NCBI GenBank assembly: GCA_030425785.1
Contig: JAUHYJ010000292.1
Location: 1 to 5,485, forward strand
From: Acidimicrobiia bacterium
GTDB taxonomy: Bacteria > Actinomycetota > Acidimicrobiia > Acidimicrobiales > Ilumatobacteraceae
DNA: 5,485 nt
Direction of reading: 5' to 3'
In this document: piece by piece, positions 1 through 5,485 of the stretch
Numbering within the stretch: position 1 is the stretch's first letter
Layout: every line of letters starts with the position of its first letter
Notes under the pieces: model-generated
Database searches by the model: none
Seen by the model: the letters and a program-made list of their open reading frames with translations, nothing else
Told to the model about the DNA's origin: nothing
Position numbers and translations under genes: made by a program

Positions 1-711
1 AAGGTTGAGCTGCGGGACGCCAAGGAGTCCGCTGAGCTCGCCAACGCCGCCAAGATCGTGGTTGCGATCGGCGACTGCGCGTGCTGGGGCGGTATCCCGG
101 CCACGGCGCCGAACCCGACCGATTCGACCGGCCTGCAGTTCCACAAGCGCGACAAGGGCGGCTTCCTCGGGCCCGACTTCGTGTCGAAGGCCGGCCTGCC
201 CGTCATCAACATTCCCGGCTGTCCGGCCCACCCCGACTGGATCACCCAGATCCTCGTCGCCCTCGCCACGGGCCGTACCGCCGACATCGCACTCGACGAC
301 CTGCACCGGCCGCAGACGTTCTTCAAGACCTTCACCCAGACCGGCTGCACCCGGGTGCAGTTCTTCGAGTACAAGCAGTCGACACTCAGCTTCGGCGAGG
401 GCACCCGGACCGGCTGCTTGTTCTACGAGTTCGGGTGCCGTGGGCCCATGACGCACTCACCCTGCAACCGGATCCTGTGGAACCGCCAGAGTTCCAAGAC
501 CCGTGCCGGCATGCCGTGCCTCGGTTGCACCGAACCCGAATTCCCGTGCATGGATCTGGCGCCGGGCACCGTGTTCAAGACCCAGAAGGTCAGCGGTGTC
601 ATCCCGAAGGAAGTCCCCGAGGGCACCGACCATCTCACCTACATGGCTCACGCGGCCGCCGCCAAGGTCGCGGCGCCCGAGTGGTCCAAGGAAGACATGT
701 TCGTCGTCTGA
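1..711 (+). CDS. hucS: [NiFe] hydrogenase small subunit, group 2a (HucS/HupS type), 5' partial
   Basis: This is the electron-transfer subunit of an uptake [NiFe] hydrogenase; it carries the iron-sulfur relay away from the active site. The reading frame is open from base 1 and encodes 236 residues. Family members are about 320 residues, so roughly 80 are missing, including the N-terminal CxxC of the proximal cluster. Visible motifs, by fragment residue, are GDCACWGG (Cys26) and PGCPAHPDW (Cys74) for the proximal cluster; QTGC (Cys116), Cys139 and Cys146 for the distal cluster; and Cys155, Cys173 and Cys176 (CLGCTEPEFP) for the medial cluster. The tail ends in WSKEDMFVV with no membrane anchor, which fits a soluble group 2 enzyme rather than the membrane-bound group 1. 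The usual distal-cluster His (three residues before Cys116) is Gln113. Cys28 and Cys183 are extra cysteines. hucL follows after 33 bp. The hydrogenase identity is very secure; the group 2a call rests on remembered family motifs. Confidence 0.95.
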   Translation, partial: KVELRDAKESAELANAAKIVVAIGDCACWGGIPATAPNPTDSTGLQFHKRDKGGFLGPDFVSKAGLPVINIPGCPAHPDWITQILVALATGRTADIALDDLHRPQTFFKTFTQTGCTRVQFFEYKQSTLSFGEGTRTGCLFYEFGCRGPMTHSPCNRILWNRQSSKTRAGMPCLGCTEPEFPCMDLAPGTVFKTQKVSGVIPKEVPEGTDHLTYMAHAAAAKVAAPEWSKEDMFVV

Positions 712-733
712 CGGACCGACGATTCGAGAGAGT

Positions 734-737
734 GGAG
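734..737 (+). promoter_or_regulatory. Ribosome binding site for hucL
   Basis: GGAG lies 7 bases before the ATG at 745, in the 33-base gap after the small-subunit stop. It supports the annotated large-subunit start. The gap itself holds no obvious promoter or hairpin, so the two subunit genes are probably on one transcript. Confidence 0.7.
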
Positions 738-744
738 AACCATC

Positions 745-2352
745 ATGAGCACCGTTGATCTCAGCGTCAGCCCCCTCGGACGCGTCGAGGGCGACCTCGA
801 CGTACGTGTCACCATCGACGACGGCGTCGTCAGTTCGGCCTGGACGACCGCGGGTATGTTCCGCGGCTTCGAGATGATCCTGAAGGGCAAGGATCCCCAG
901 GCCGGACTGATCGTCACGCCGCGCATCTGCGGCATCTGCGGCGGCAGTCACCTGTACAAGGCGGCGTACGCACTCGACACGGCCTGGAACACCCACGTGC
1001 CGCACAACGCCACGCTGATCCGCAACATCGCGCAGGCCTGTGAGACGCTGCAGTCGATCCCGCGCTACTTCTACGCGCTGTTCGCGATCGACCTGACGAA
1101 CAAGAAGTACGCCGACTCGCCGCTCTACGACGAGGCGGTCCGGCGCTTCGCCCCGTACGTCGGTACGTCGTACCAGACGGGCGTGGTGCTGTCGCAGAAG
1201 CCGGTCGAGGTCTACGCGATGTTCGGCGGGCAATGGCCGCACTCGAGCTTCATGATCCCCGGCGGCGTGATGTGCGCGCCGACGCTCGCCGAGGTGAGCC
1301 GCTCGATCGCGATCCTCGAGAACTGGAACCGGGCCTGGCTCGAGGGCCAGTGGCTGGGCTGCTCGGTCGAGCGGTGGCTCGAGAACCGGACGTGGGACGA
1401 CATCCTCGCCTGGGTCGACGAGAACGAGTCGCAGCACGACTCCGACTGCGGGTTCTTCATCCGCTTCTGCATGGACGTCGGCCTCGACAAGTACGGCCAG
1501 GGCTGCGGCAACTACCTCGCGACCGGCACCTACTTCGACCCGGCCTCGTACGAGAACCCCACGATCGAGGGACGCAACGCGGCGTTGATCAACCGGTCGG
1601 GCGTCTACGCGAACGGTGAATTCAGCGAGTTCGACCACATGCGGGTCGCCGAGGACACCGCCCACTCGTTCTACGAGGGCGGCGGTCTGCTGCACCCGTG
1701 GGAGGGGCGCACCGTCCCGATCGACCCCGCCGACGGCCGCAAGCAAGACAAGTACTCGTGGGCCAAGTCGCCCCGCTACGACGTCCCCGGCCAGGGGCAC
1801 GTCCCGCTCGAGGTCGGCCCGCTCGCCCGCCGTGTCATGGCCGCCGCGCCCGGTGCCGCCGCCCACCAGGACGACGACCCGCTGTTCATGAACATCCTCG
1901 AGGCGATCGGCCCGTCGGTCATGGTGCGCCAGCTCGGCCGCATGCACGAAGGCCCGAAGTACTACCAGTGGGTACGCCAGTGGCTCGACGACCTCGACCT
2001 GTCGGGCAGCTTCTACACCAAGCCGGTCGAACACGAGTCGGGCAAGGGTTTCGGCTCGACCGAAGCGGCACGCGGCGCACTGTCGGACTGGATCGTGATC
2101 GAGAACGGCCGGATCGAGAACTACCAGGTCGTCACGCCGACCGCGTGGAACATCGGGCCCCGCGACGGCGAGGGCGTGCTCGGCCCGATGGAGCAGGCGT
2201 TCATCGGCTCGCCGATCGAGGACACCTCGGACCCCGTCGAGCTCGGCCACGTCGCCCGCAGCTTCGACTCGTGCCTCGTGTGCACGGTCCACGCCTACGA
2301 CGGCAAGACCGGCAAGCAGCTGTCGAAGTTCGTCGTCAACGGCATGGTCTGA
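745..2352 (+). CDS. hucL: [NiFe] hydrogenase large (catalytic) subunit, group 2a (HucL/HupL type)
   Basis: This is the catalytic subunit, which binds the NiFe(CN)2CO centre and splits H2. It has 535 residues, close to the roughly 530 usual for group 2a. The N-terminal motif GRVEGD (Glu15) matches the conserved R-[IV]-E-G whose Glu takes part in proton transfer in characterised enzymes. The L1 motif RICGICGGSH places Cys62, Cys65 and His69. The C-terminal motif DSCLVCTVH places Cys510, Cys513 and His516, so all four nickel-site cysteines are present. The motif has DSC where most [NiFe] hydrogenases have DPC, which I recall as usual for this subgroup. By family rule the precursor is cut after His516, which releases a 19-residue tail and leaves a 516-residue mature protein. 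The protease gene follows directly downstream. The ATG at 745 has a good GGAG and places the RVEGD motif near the N-terminus, as expected. Confidence 0.97.
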   Translation: MSTVDLSVSPLGRVEGDLDVRVTIDDGVVSSAWTTAGMFRGFEMILKGKDPQAGLIVTPRICGICGGSHLYKAAYALDTAWNTHVPHNATLIRNIAQACETLQSIPRYFYALFAIDLTNKKYADSPLYDEAVRRFAPYVGTSYQTGVVLSQKPVEVYAMFGGQWPHSSFMIPGGVMCAPTLAEVSRSIAILENWNRAWLEGQWLGCSVERWLENRTWDDILAWVDENESQHDSDCGFFIRFCMDVGLDKYGQGCGNYLATGTYFDPASYENPTIEGRNAALINRSGVYANGEFSEFDHMRVAEDTAHSFYEGGGLLHPWEGRTVPIDPADGRKQDKYSWAKSPRYDVPGQGHVPLEVGPLARRVMAAAPGAAAHQDDDPLFMNILEAIGPSVMVRQLGRMHEGPKYYQWVRQWLDDLDLSGSFYTKPVEHESGKGFGSTEAARGALSDWIVIENGRIENYQVVTPTAWNIGPRDGEGVLGPMEQAFIGSPIEDTSDPVELGHVARSFDSCLVCTVHAYDGKTGKQLSKFVVNGMV

Positions 2353-2378
2353 CCGAGCGAGGCGCTGGTGATCGAGTC

Positions 2379-2918
2379 GTGACCCCCGACGAAGCCCGCC
2401 GGATCGCGCTCGACGACGCGCTCAGCGCCCACCCGCGCGGCCAGACGGTGATCGTCGGCTGCGGCAATCTGCTGCGCGGTGACGACGCCATCGGGCCGAC
2501 GCTGGTGCGCCACCTGTGGGAGCTCGGCGTGCCCGACGGGGTCACCCTCGTCGACGGCGGCACCGCCGGCATGGACGTCGCGTTCAAGATGCGCGGCGCC
2601 CGACGGGTGGTCATCGTCGACGCGTCGGCGACCGGGGCCGAGCCGGGGACGATCTACCGGGTGCCCGGATCGGAGCTCGAGGACCTGCCGCCCCTCGACG
2701 GTCTGCACACCCACGCCTTCCGGTGGGATCACGCACTGTCGTTCGGTCGGTGGTTACTCGCCGACGAGTACCCCGACGACATCGAGGTCTTCCTCGTCGA
2801 GGCGGCCCAGACCGATCCGGGCGCCCCCCTGTCACCTGCGGTCGACGCCGCCATGCAGCACGTCATCGCGATGATCACCGCCACGTGGGACCATGCAGCG
2901 GTGGAGCCCGAACCATGA
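2379..2918 (+). CDS. Hydrogenase maturation endopeptidase, M52 (HyaD/HybD/HupD) family
   Basis: This nickel-dependent endopeptidase removes the C-terminal peptide of the large subunit once the NiFe centre is in place. It has 179 residues, near the usual 150-200. The fold's signature GCGNLLRGDDAIGP sits at residues 27-40. Asp36 corresponds to the first metal-binding acid (Glu16 in E. coli HybD). DGGTAGMD follows at 59-66, Asp81 in VVIVDAS matches HybD Asp62, and His112 in LHTHAFRWDHAL matches HybD His93. All three expected metal ligands are therefore present. The start is a GTG at 2379, 26 bp after the hucL stop. It is the only start close enough to give a family-length product, although its Shine-Dalgarno sequence is weak (GGTGAT or GAG). 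About 20 residues precede the first beta strand, so a later start cannot be excluded. The stop overlaps the next gene as ATGA. Its natural substrate is most likely the adjacent HucL. Confidence 0.94.
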   Translation: MTPDEARRIALDDALSAHPRGQTVIVGCGNLLRGDDAIGPTLVRHLWELGVPDGVTLVDGGTAGMDVAFKMRGARRVVIVDASATGAEPGTIYRVPGSELEDLPPLDGLHTHAFRWDHALSFGRWLLADEYPDDIEVFLVEAAQTDPGAPLSPAVDAAMQHVIAMITATWDHAAVEPEP

Positions 2919-3205
2919 GTGTCCAGGTCACGTTCACCGCGGACGGGTCGCTGCGGCTCGGCGCCGACGTGGCGACGGTGTACTTCCCCACCGACTCGCT
3001 CGTGGCGGTCCCCCGCGGCGACGAGCTGTGGCTCATGCCGCTCGTCGGGCCCGAGGGTGGCGGCCTGCTGCTGAAGCAGCGGAACCGGGATGGCGAACGC
3101 TCGACGCTGATCTGGGAGGCGCTGCCCCAGGACGATCCGCCGGTCGGCGTGCGCGACGCCGTCTGGGACGACTCTCACGGAGCGCTCCGTGTCGCCCTGC
3201 GATGA
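2915..3205 (+). CDS. Small conserved-context protein of unknown function (96 aa)
   Basis: I do not recognise this family. The product is 96 residues, acidic to neutral, has no cysteine, signal peptide or membrane segment, and reads as mostly short beta strands (SVQVTFTADGSLRLG, DELWLMPLVG, GGLLLKQRNRDGERSTLIW, GALRVALR). The ATG overlaps the protease stop (ATGA at 2915-2918), and GGAG at 2903-2906 lies 8 bases before it, so translation is probably coupled to the protease. Codon use matches the neighbours, unlike the alternative frames. Lacking cysteines, it is unlikely to carry a metal cluster. Its position between the protease and other accessory genes suggests a role in hydrogenase maturation or assembly, but that is inference from context only. 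Confidence 0.8.
   Translation: MSVQVTFTADGSLRLGADVATVYFPTDSLVAVPRGDELWLMPLVGPEGGGLLLKQRNRDGERSTLIWEALPQDDPPVGVRDAVWDDSHGALRVALR
3179..3182 (+). promoter_or_regulatory. Ribosome binding site that sets the GTG start at 3189
   Basis: GGAG lies 6 bases before the GTG at 3189, inside the end of the preceding gene. It decides between that GTG and the ATG at 3202. The ATG forms an ATGA overlap but opens a different frame whose product is an Arg/Ser/Thr/Pro-rich shadow. Confidence 0.6.
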
Positions 3206-3440
3206 GGCCGCCAATGAAAACGAGCGGCCCGACCAGCACTTCGCGGGCCCGCCGCTCGGTGTCGACACCTTCGTCCGACACGAACGCGGCCGTTGGTGCG
3301 TCGACATCGCCGTCACGTTCGCCGACGGCGTGGTCAGGCGCACGGTCGGCGACTATCCGACCGAACGCCAGGCGACCATCGCCGCGGCGTGGATCCGCCG
3401 TGGCGCCGACCGCGACATCGACGGGCCCGTCCAGGGCTGA
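3189..3440 (+). CDS. Small protein of unknown function (83 aa), beta-beta-alpha-like core
   Basis: I do not recognise this family. The GTG start overlaps the previous gene by 17 bases and is backed by GGAG at 3179-3182. The first 25 residues are polar and probably disordered. Residues from about 26 to 75 look like a compact domain. Two or three strands (VDTFVRHERGRWCVDIAVTF, then DGVVRRTVGDYP) are followed by a helix (TERQATIAAAWIRRGADRDI). There are two cysteines, one near the N-terminus and one in the strand; neither forms a cluster motif. No membrane segment is visible. The strand-strand-helix pattern, with an aromatic and a Thr before an Ala-rich helix, superficially resembles small nucleic-acid-binding domains such as AP2-like/Arm-type folds, but this is weak. 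Codon use in this frame matches the operon. A role linked to the hydrogenase is inferred from location alone. Confidence 0.75.
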   Translation: MSPCDEAANENERPDQHFAGPPLGVDTFVRHERGRWCVDIAVTFADGVVRRTVGDYPTERQATIAAAWIRRGADRDIDGPVQG

Positions 3441-3448
3441 CACCGACC

Positions 3449-3453
3449 AGGAG
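3449..3453 (+). promoter_or_regulatory. Ribosome binding site for the TPR gene
   Basis: AGGAG lies 8 bases before the GTG at 3462, in a 21-base gap. This is the strongest Shine-Dalgarno match in the window and fixes the GTG as the start. The TPR gene may therefore be translated independently of the genes upstream. Confidence 0.75.
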
Positions 3454-3461
3454 CGCAGACC

Positions 3462-4730
3462 GTGACCATCTCCCCCACGACCGACCAGACCGGCCAGACC
3501 GGCCTGCTCGCACGACCCCAGCCGGTCGGCGTGTTCCCGCTCCCGGCGGGCTACCTGCTCGTGCCCGACGGACACGACGACGTGCGGGACCGACTCGTCG
3601 CCGGCCGGTTGCCCGATGCGTGGCCCGCCGAGCTCCGGTTCTACGAGCTCGCGCTCGGCGGCGACCCCGACGAGGCTGCCGCGGTGCTCGACGGCGACGA
3701 TCTGGTTGCACGTGCGAACCGGCTGGTGCTCGCCCCGACACTCGACGACGCAACTCGGCTCGCCGCCGACGCGGCCGACGCCGGCGACGCCGCGCTGTGC
3801 GCTCACGTCGCGACGATCTCGTTCGCGCTCGGGCTGCGCGCGAACCCACCGGACCCCGCATCGACCGACGGCGAGTTCGCGGCGATGGCCGGCGCGGCCC
3901 AGGCGACGCTGGCCCTCGAGCAGGGCCGTACCGCCGATGCGATCGAACTGCTCGAGGCCGCGGCCCAGGCGGCCCACCCGGTCTCGGTCCCGCTCGCCGG
4001 CCAGCTGATGGGGCAGCTCGCCAACGCACAGCTCGACGAGCGCGGCGCCCAGCGCGCCGCCGTCACCTTCCAGGCCGCGATCGACGCGATGGCCGGCACC
4101 GATCTCGCCGTCAGCCGCGCCGAGCTCCACGTCGCGGCGGGGGCCATGTTCCAGGAGATGTCCGAAGCGGCGCCGCGTGTGATGCAGCAGGCGATCGATC
4201 ACTACCTGCAGGCGCTCGCGCTCGTGCGTCGGGCCGACGCCCCCGAGACGTGGGCGATCGCCAACGCCAACCTGGGGCTGGCGTACCTGATGATGCCGAT
4301 GCAGGAGGCGTCCGACCTGCTCCGCACCGGCGTCGCCGTGCAGTCGATGCGCGACGCGCTGTCGTACTTCACGCCCGAGACGCATCCCGACCGCTGGTCG
4401 AGCACGCAGCTGAACCTGGCGAACGCGCTCGTGTACATGCCGTCGAAACACCAGGCCGAGAACATCGCCGAGGCGGTCGACCTGTACGAGGCCGTGCTCG
4501 AGCACCGGCCGCGCGATCGCGACCCGGCCGGTCGGGCCCGGGTGCTCGCGAACCAGGGCAACGCGCTCGCGCACCTCGGGGTGTTCGATCAGGCGAAGGC
4601 CAGGCTGCACGAGGCCCGCAGCCTGTTCGAGGAACTCGGCGAGGACGAGGCGGTCCGGTCGGTGCGCGGCGTGCTCGACGAGGTCGCGAAGCAGGAGTCG
4701 ATCGTGCGTCAGGACCGGGTCGAGCCGTGA
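3462..4730 (+). CDS. Tetratricopeptide-repeat (TPR) protein of a hydrogenase operon
   Basis: The product has 422 residues and is predicted to be cytosolic, with no signal peptide or membrane helix. The first 60 residues contain a proline/glycine-rich segment (PVGVFPLPAGYLLVPDG) that may form a small separate domain. From about residue 75 onward it is an alpha-helical solenoid rich in Ala and Leu. The clearest repeats are near the C-terminal end: ETWAIANANLGLAY (from Trp264), DRWSSTQLNLANAL (from Trp312) and GRARVLANQGNALAHLG (from Arg358). A weaker copy lies around residue 221. The period is 46-48 residues, not the canonical 34. The only cysteine is in the AALCAHV helix, so it is not a redox protein. 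TPR proteins act as protein-protein scaffolds or chaperones. Here a role in assembling the hydrogenase or its partners is plausible but inferred. The gene's stop overlaps the start of the NifU/Rieske gene (GTGA), implying translational coupling. Confidence 0.9.
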   Translation: MTISPTTDQTGQTGLLARPQPVGVFPLPAGYLLVPDGHDDVRDRLVAGRLPDAWPAELRFYELALGGDPDEAAAVLDGDDLVARANRLVLAPTLDDATRLAADAADAGDAALCAHVATISFALGLRANPPDPASTDGEFAAMAGAAQATLALEQGRTADAIELLEAAAQAAHPVSVPLAGQLMGQLANAQLDERGAQRAAVTFQAAIDAMAGTDLAVSRAELHVAAGAMFQEMSEAAPRVMQQAIDHYLQALALVRRADAPETWAIANANLGLAYLMMPMQEASDLLRTGVAVQSMRDALSYFTPETHPDRWSSTQLNLANALVYMPSKHQAENIAEAVDLYEAVLEHRPRDRDPAGRARVLANQGNALAHLGVFDQAKARLHEARSLFEELGEDEAVRSVRGVLDEVAKQESIVRQDRVEP

Positions 4731-5485
4731 CGATCGACGCCGAGCCGGACTTCGCCGAGCTGGCGGCCGAGGTCGACGCTGCGATCCGGCGCGCGGACGA
4801 GTTGGCCGACGACGAGGCCCGTGAGCACGCCGACGCGGTCCGGTCGGCGATCGAGGCGTTCCATCGCCCCGCGCTGGTCACCATCGTGCGCACCCTGCGG
4901 AACGATCCGCGGGGCAAGGAGCTGCTGTTCGAACTGGTCGATGATCCGGCCGTGCGGGCGGTGTTCGCCCTGCACGGGATCATCAAGCCCGACCCGATGA
5001 CACGGGCCGAGCAGGCGCTGGCCGGTGTCCGCCCGTACCTGCAGTCGCACGGCGGCGACGTCGAGCTCGTGGCGATCGCGGACGGCGTGGCGCGGGTCCG
5101 CCTGCACGGCAGCTGCAGCGGCTGCTCGATGTCGGCGGTGACCTTGCGGGAGGTCGTCTCGGAAGCGCTGGTCGACGGCGTCGACGAGGTCGGCTCGGTC
5201 GAGGTCGTCGAGGACCAGCCGACCGCTGCGTTCATCCCGGTCTCGGCGATCGGGGTCAAGCGCGACACGGGGTGGCAGCGCACGTGTGACGTCGGCGACA
5301 TCCCCGTCGGCGGCATGATCCGCATCGACGTCGGCGACGACAGCTTCGTCGCCGTGCACGTCGACCAGCGCATCGCGGTGTATCGGAACGAGTGCGTGCA
5401 CCAGGGCCGGACCCTCGACGGCGGTGACTGCTCCGACGGCGTGTTGCGGTGCCCGTGGCACGGCTTCACGTTCGACGCGGCGACG
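4727..5485 (+). CDS. hucE: NifU-like / Rieske [2Fe-2S] fusion protein, HucE-like, 3' partial
   Basis: The GTG at 4727 overlaps the TPR stop (GTGA), and the frame stays open to the window edge (253 residues seen). An AGGA at 4711-4714 is a somewhat distant ribosome site. Residues 1-50 form an acidic, probably helical leader. Residues 50-90 (TLRNDPRGKELLFELVDDPA) are helical. Residues 95-165 are a NifU C-terminal-type domain with VRPYLQSHGGDVELVAI and the cluster-binding Cys130-x2-Cys133 (GSCSGCSMS). From about 170 there is a Rieske domain with Cys223-x-His225, then 16 residues, then Cys242-x2-His245 (CPWHGFTF), which are all four ligands of a [2Fe-2S] centre. The Rieske domain is of the soluble ferredoxin/dioxygenase-like kind, with no transmembrane anchor in the visible part. 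I recall that M. smegmatis HucE and HhyE are predicted iron-sulfur proteins encoded with their hydrogenases and proposed as electron-transfer partners. The hucE symbol rests on that analogy. Confidence 0.88.
   Translation, partial: MTIDAEPDFAELAAEVDAAIRRADELADDEAREHADAVRSAIEAFHRPALVTIVRTLRNDPRGKELLFELVDDPAVRAVFALHGIIKPDPMTRAEQALAGVRPYLQSHGGDVELVAIADGVARVRLHGSCSGCSMSAVTLREVVSEALVDGVDEVGSVEVVEDQPTAAFIPVSAIGVKRDTGWQRTCDVGDIPVGGMIRIDVGDDSFVAVHVDQRIAVYRNECVHQGRTLDGGDCSDGVLRCPWHGFTFDAAT

Noticed and set aside
58..60. ATG-like or GTG start for the small subunit at base 58
   Set aside because: This GTG encodes a Val in the conserved VVAIGDC strand. The frame is open upstream to base 1 and the residues there fit the family, so the true start lies outside the window.
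73..93. O2-tolerance type six-cysteine [4Fe-3S] proximal cluster suggested by the extra Cys28
   Set aside because: The extra Cys is two residues after the proximal Cys. The diagnostic supernumerary position, five residues after it, is Gly. The other diagnostic Cys would lie in the missing N-terminus.
457..2292. Very long antisense open frame (611 codons) opposite hucS/hucL
   Set aside because: It lies fully opposite secure hydrogenase genes. Its product is low-complexity and rich in Arg, Val, Asp and Ala, as expected from the reverse complement of high-GC codons. No family motif is visible.
2353..2378. Possible terminator or promoter in the gap between hucL and the protease gene
   Set aside because: The 26 bases contain no inverted repeat, T-run or recognisable -10/-35 pair.
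3202..3465. ATG at 3202 forming an ATGA overlap, as an alternative gene to the one starting at 3189
   Set aside because: The overlap looks attractive, but the frame gives an Arg/Ser/Thr/Pro-rich product without hydrophobic core positions. The GTG frame at 3189 has GGAG at the right distance and a folded-looking product.
3033..4610. Long antisense open frame (525 codons) opposite the small genes and TPR gene
   Set aside because: It is another GC-bias shadow. The forward frames have good ribosome sites, operon overlaps and recognisable TPR repeats, while this product is His/Arg/Gly-rich with no motif.

Overview
The window is a single, densely packed, rightward-transcribed gene cluster for a cytosolic-type uptake [NiFe] hydrogenase. 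The best match is group 2a, the Huc/Hup type that includes mycobacterial Huc and the cyanobacterial HupSL enzymes. The very high GC content, the strong third-position G/C bias, the frequent GTG starts and the stop/start overlaps suggest an actinobacterium. Heavy use of GAC, TCG and CTCG codons would fit a lineage such as Acidimicrobiia, but that placement is only an impression of codon use.

Layout, all on the + strand: (1) 1-711, the C-terminal three quarters of the small subunit HucS, with its start outside the window; (2) 745-2352, the complete large subunit HucL with both NiFe-binding CxxC motifs and a C-terminal peptide that must be removed; (3) 2379-2918, the M52-family maturation endopeptidase; (4) 2915-3205 and (5) 3189-3440, two small overlapping proteins of unknown function; (6) 3462-4730, a TPR-repeat protein; (7) 4727-5485, the start of a NifU-like/Rieske fusion protein (HucE-like), which runs off the right edge. 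Gaps between genes are at most 33 bp and three of the six junctions overlap. I see no promoter, terminator, RNA gene, mobile element or CRISPR array, so the window is probably the inside of one longer operon.

Likely division of labour: HucSL oxidises H2, possibly at trace or atmospheric levels as known for mycobacterial Huc. The endopeptidase finishes HucL after nickel insertion. The Rieske/NifU protein is a candidate electron-transfer or cluster-delivery partner. The TPR protein and the two small proteins are candidates for accessory assembly or regulatory roles, inferred only from their position. From memory, the same general gene order occurs in the Mycobacterium smegmatis huc locus, so the system is not new as a whole. 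The least explained parts are the two small proteins, the long-period TPR protein and the NifU-Rieske fusion.
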